DNA of 44,501 bases from Lachnospiraceae bacterium A4. GTDB lineage: Bacteria > Bacillota > Clostridia > Lachnospirales > Lachnospiraceae. Shown piece by piece: positions 44,127-44,501 of the stretch (position 1 is its first letter; every line of letters begins with the position of its first letter). A program made the translations under genes and the position numbers. The notes under the pieces were generated by a model. That model had not been told where the DNA came from, did no database searches, and saw only the letters and a program-made list of their open reading frames with translations. The stretch covers positions 1 through 44,501 of the forward strand of contig KE159562.1 of NCBI GenBank assembly GCA_000403215.2. Direction: 5' to 3'.

Positions 44127-44501
44127 TGACAAGAGAAGAACTGGAGAAAAAATTTATTGAATTAGGGCTTCCTGAGGGTGCAGCAAGAATTTATGCGGAA
44201 AAAGAACAGCAGAATAAAAAGATAGCGTGGTTAGCAGGTTATCATTTTGTGTATGGTCTTAATGAGAGGCTAAGATTTTATGATGATTCATATGCCGAAT
44301 TGATTAAGCAAGGAAAGATTAAAACAACAGAAAGTATAGCATTGATGGAAGCTGGGGCAACACCAGAATTAATTGCAGACTTTGCATATCAGATTACATT
44401 GGAAGCTTATTGTGATGTGTTACACCAGCTCAGTGATTTTGAGGCAGAGTATGGAATGGAGGATCTACCAACATGGAAGTTGAAGGAAAGAACTGCTGAT
44501 G
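44126..44501 (+). CDS. Unknown protein, cut by window end
   Basis: ATG 44126 overlaps the preceding stop. The frame stays open to the end of the window (about 125 codons): MTREELEKKFIELGLPEGAA, LAGYHFVYGLNERLRFYDD, LMEAGATPELIADFAYQIT. It is helical and acidic. I do not recognise it; the tight coupling suggests a partner of the Imm11-like gene. Confidence 0.7.
   Translation, partial: MTREELEKKFIELGLPEGAARIYAEKEQQNKKIAWLAGYHFVYGLNERLRFYDDSYAELIKQGKIKTTESIALMEAGATPELIADFAYQITLEAYCDVLHQLSDFEAEYGMEDLPTWKLKERTAD

Overview
The window reads as a chromosomal segment of an anaerobic Firmicute of the Clostridia, most likely a gut Lachnospiraceae. Pointers are the Gram-positive style ribosome binding sites, a PdaA-type cell-wall deacetylase, DegV, an HD-GYP protein, an Amt ammonium channel fused to a P-II domain, Crp/Fnr plus ferredoxin genes, and an AAA/PD-(D/E)XK protein of a type common in this family. 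No rRNA, tRNA or CRISPR was seen.

Layout. Positions 1-144 are the end of an IS element pointing out of the window. Positions 145-9802 form an AT-rich accessory block: a gene cut off by that IS, a type I restriction-modification operon (5'-truncated hsdM, hsdS, a DUF4365 gene, an unknown membrane-anchored gene, hsdR), an AlbA_2 (Schlafen-like) ATP-binding regulator with a duplicated tail, and a broken GNAT acetyltransferase. From 9815 to 41018 the DNA is clearly more GC-rich and looks like native chromosome. In order it holds: histidine kinase plus ABC/FtsX exporter without a response regulator; flavin reductase; small membrane protein; Crp/Fnr regulator convergent with a two-gene ferredoxin/NapH-like operon; a YwqG-like protein; a peptide/nickel-type ABC importer lacking ATPase genes; an AAA/PD-(D/E)XK protein, a zinc dehydrogenase and the SMC-like JetA-JetB-JetC (Wadjet/MksFEB) set without JetD; PdaA; mutY-XRE-GNAT; amt-PII behind an attenuator leader; HD-GYP; NUDIX; LacI; DegV; aldose epimerase. 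Positions 41037-42649 are a second, almost complete copy of the same IS, inverted relative to the first. From 42650 on the DNA is again AT-rich and carries SUKH and Imm11-like immunity-type genes, a large nested palindrome and a partial gene.

How it works together. Two themes stand out. The first is defence and conflict: a damaged type I RM system, JetABC, an AAA-nuclease protein and an immunity-gene cluster. The second is regulation by leader RNA and operators. The amt-PII gene follows a textbook promoter and a terminator that overlaps two small hairpins with A1/G4 hexaloops, the pattern of ANTAR antitermination targets. The ferredoxin operon has a Crp/Fnr-like palindrome at about -42, next to a Crp/Fnr gene. 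The exporter operon has paired TGTACAGA repeats just upstream of its -10. The two inverted IS copies bracket almost 41 kb, and each sits against a truncated gene, so IS-driven rearrangement probably shaped both edges.

All family calls rest on reading motifs by eye; no database search was run.
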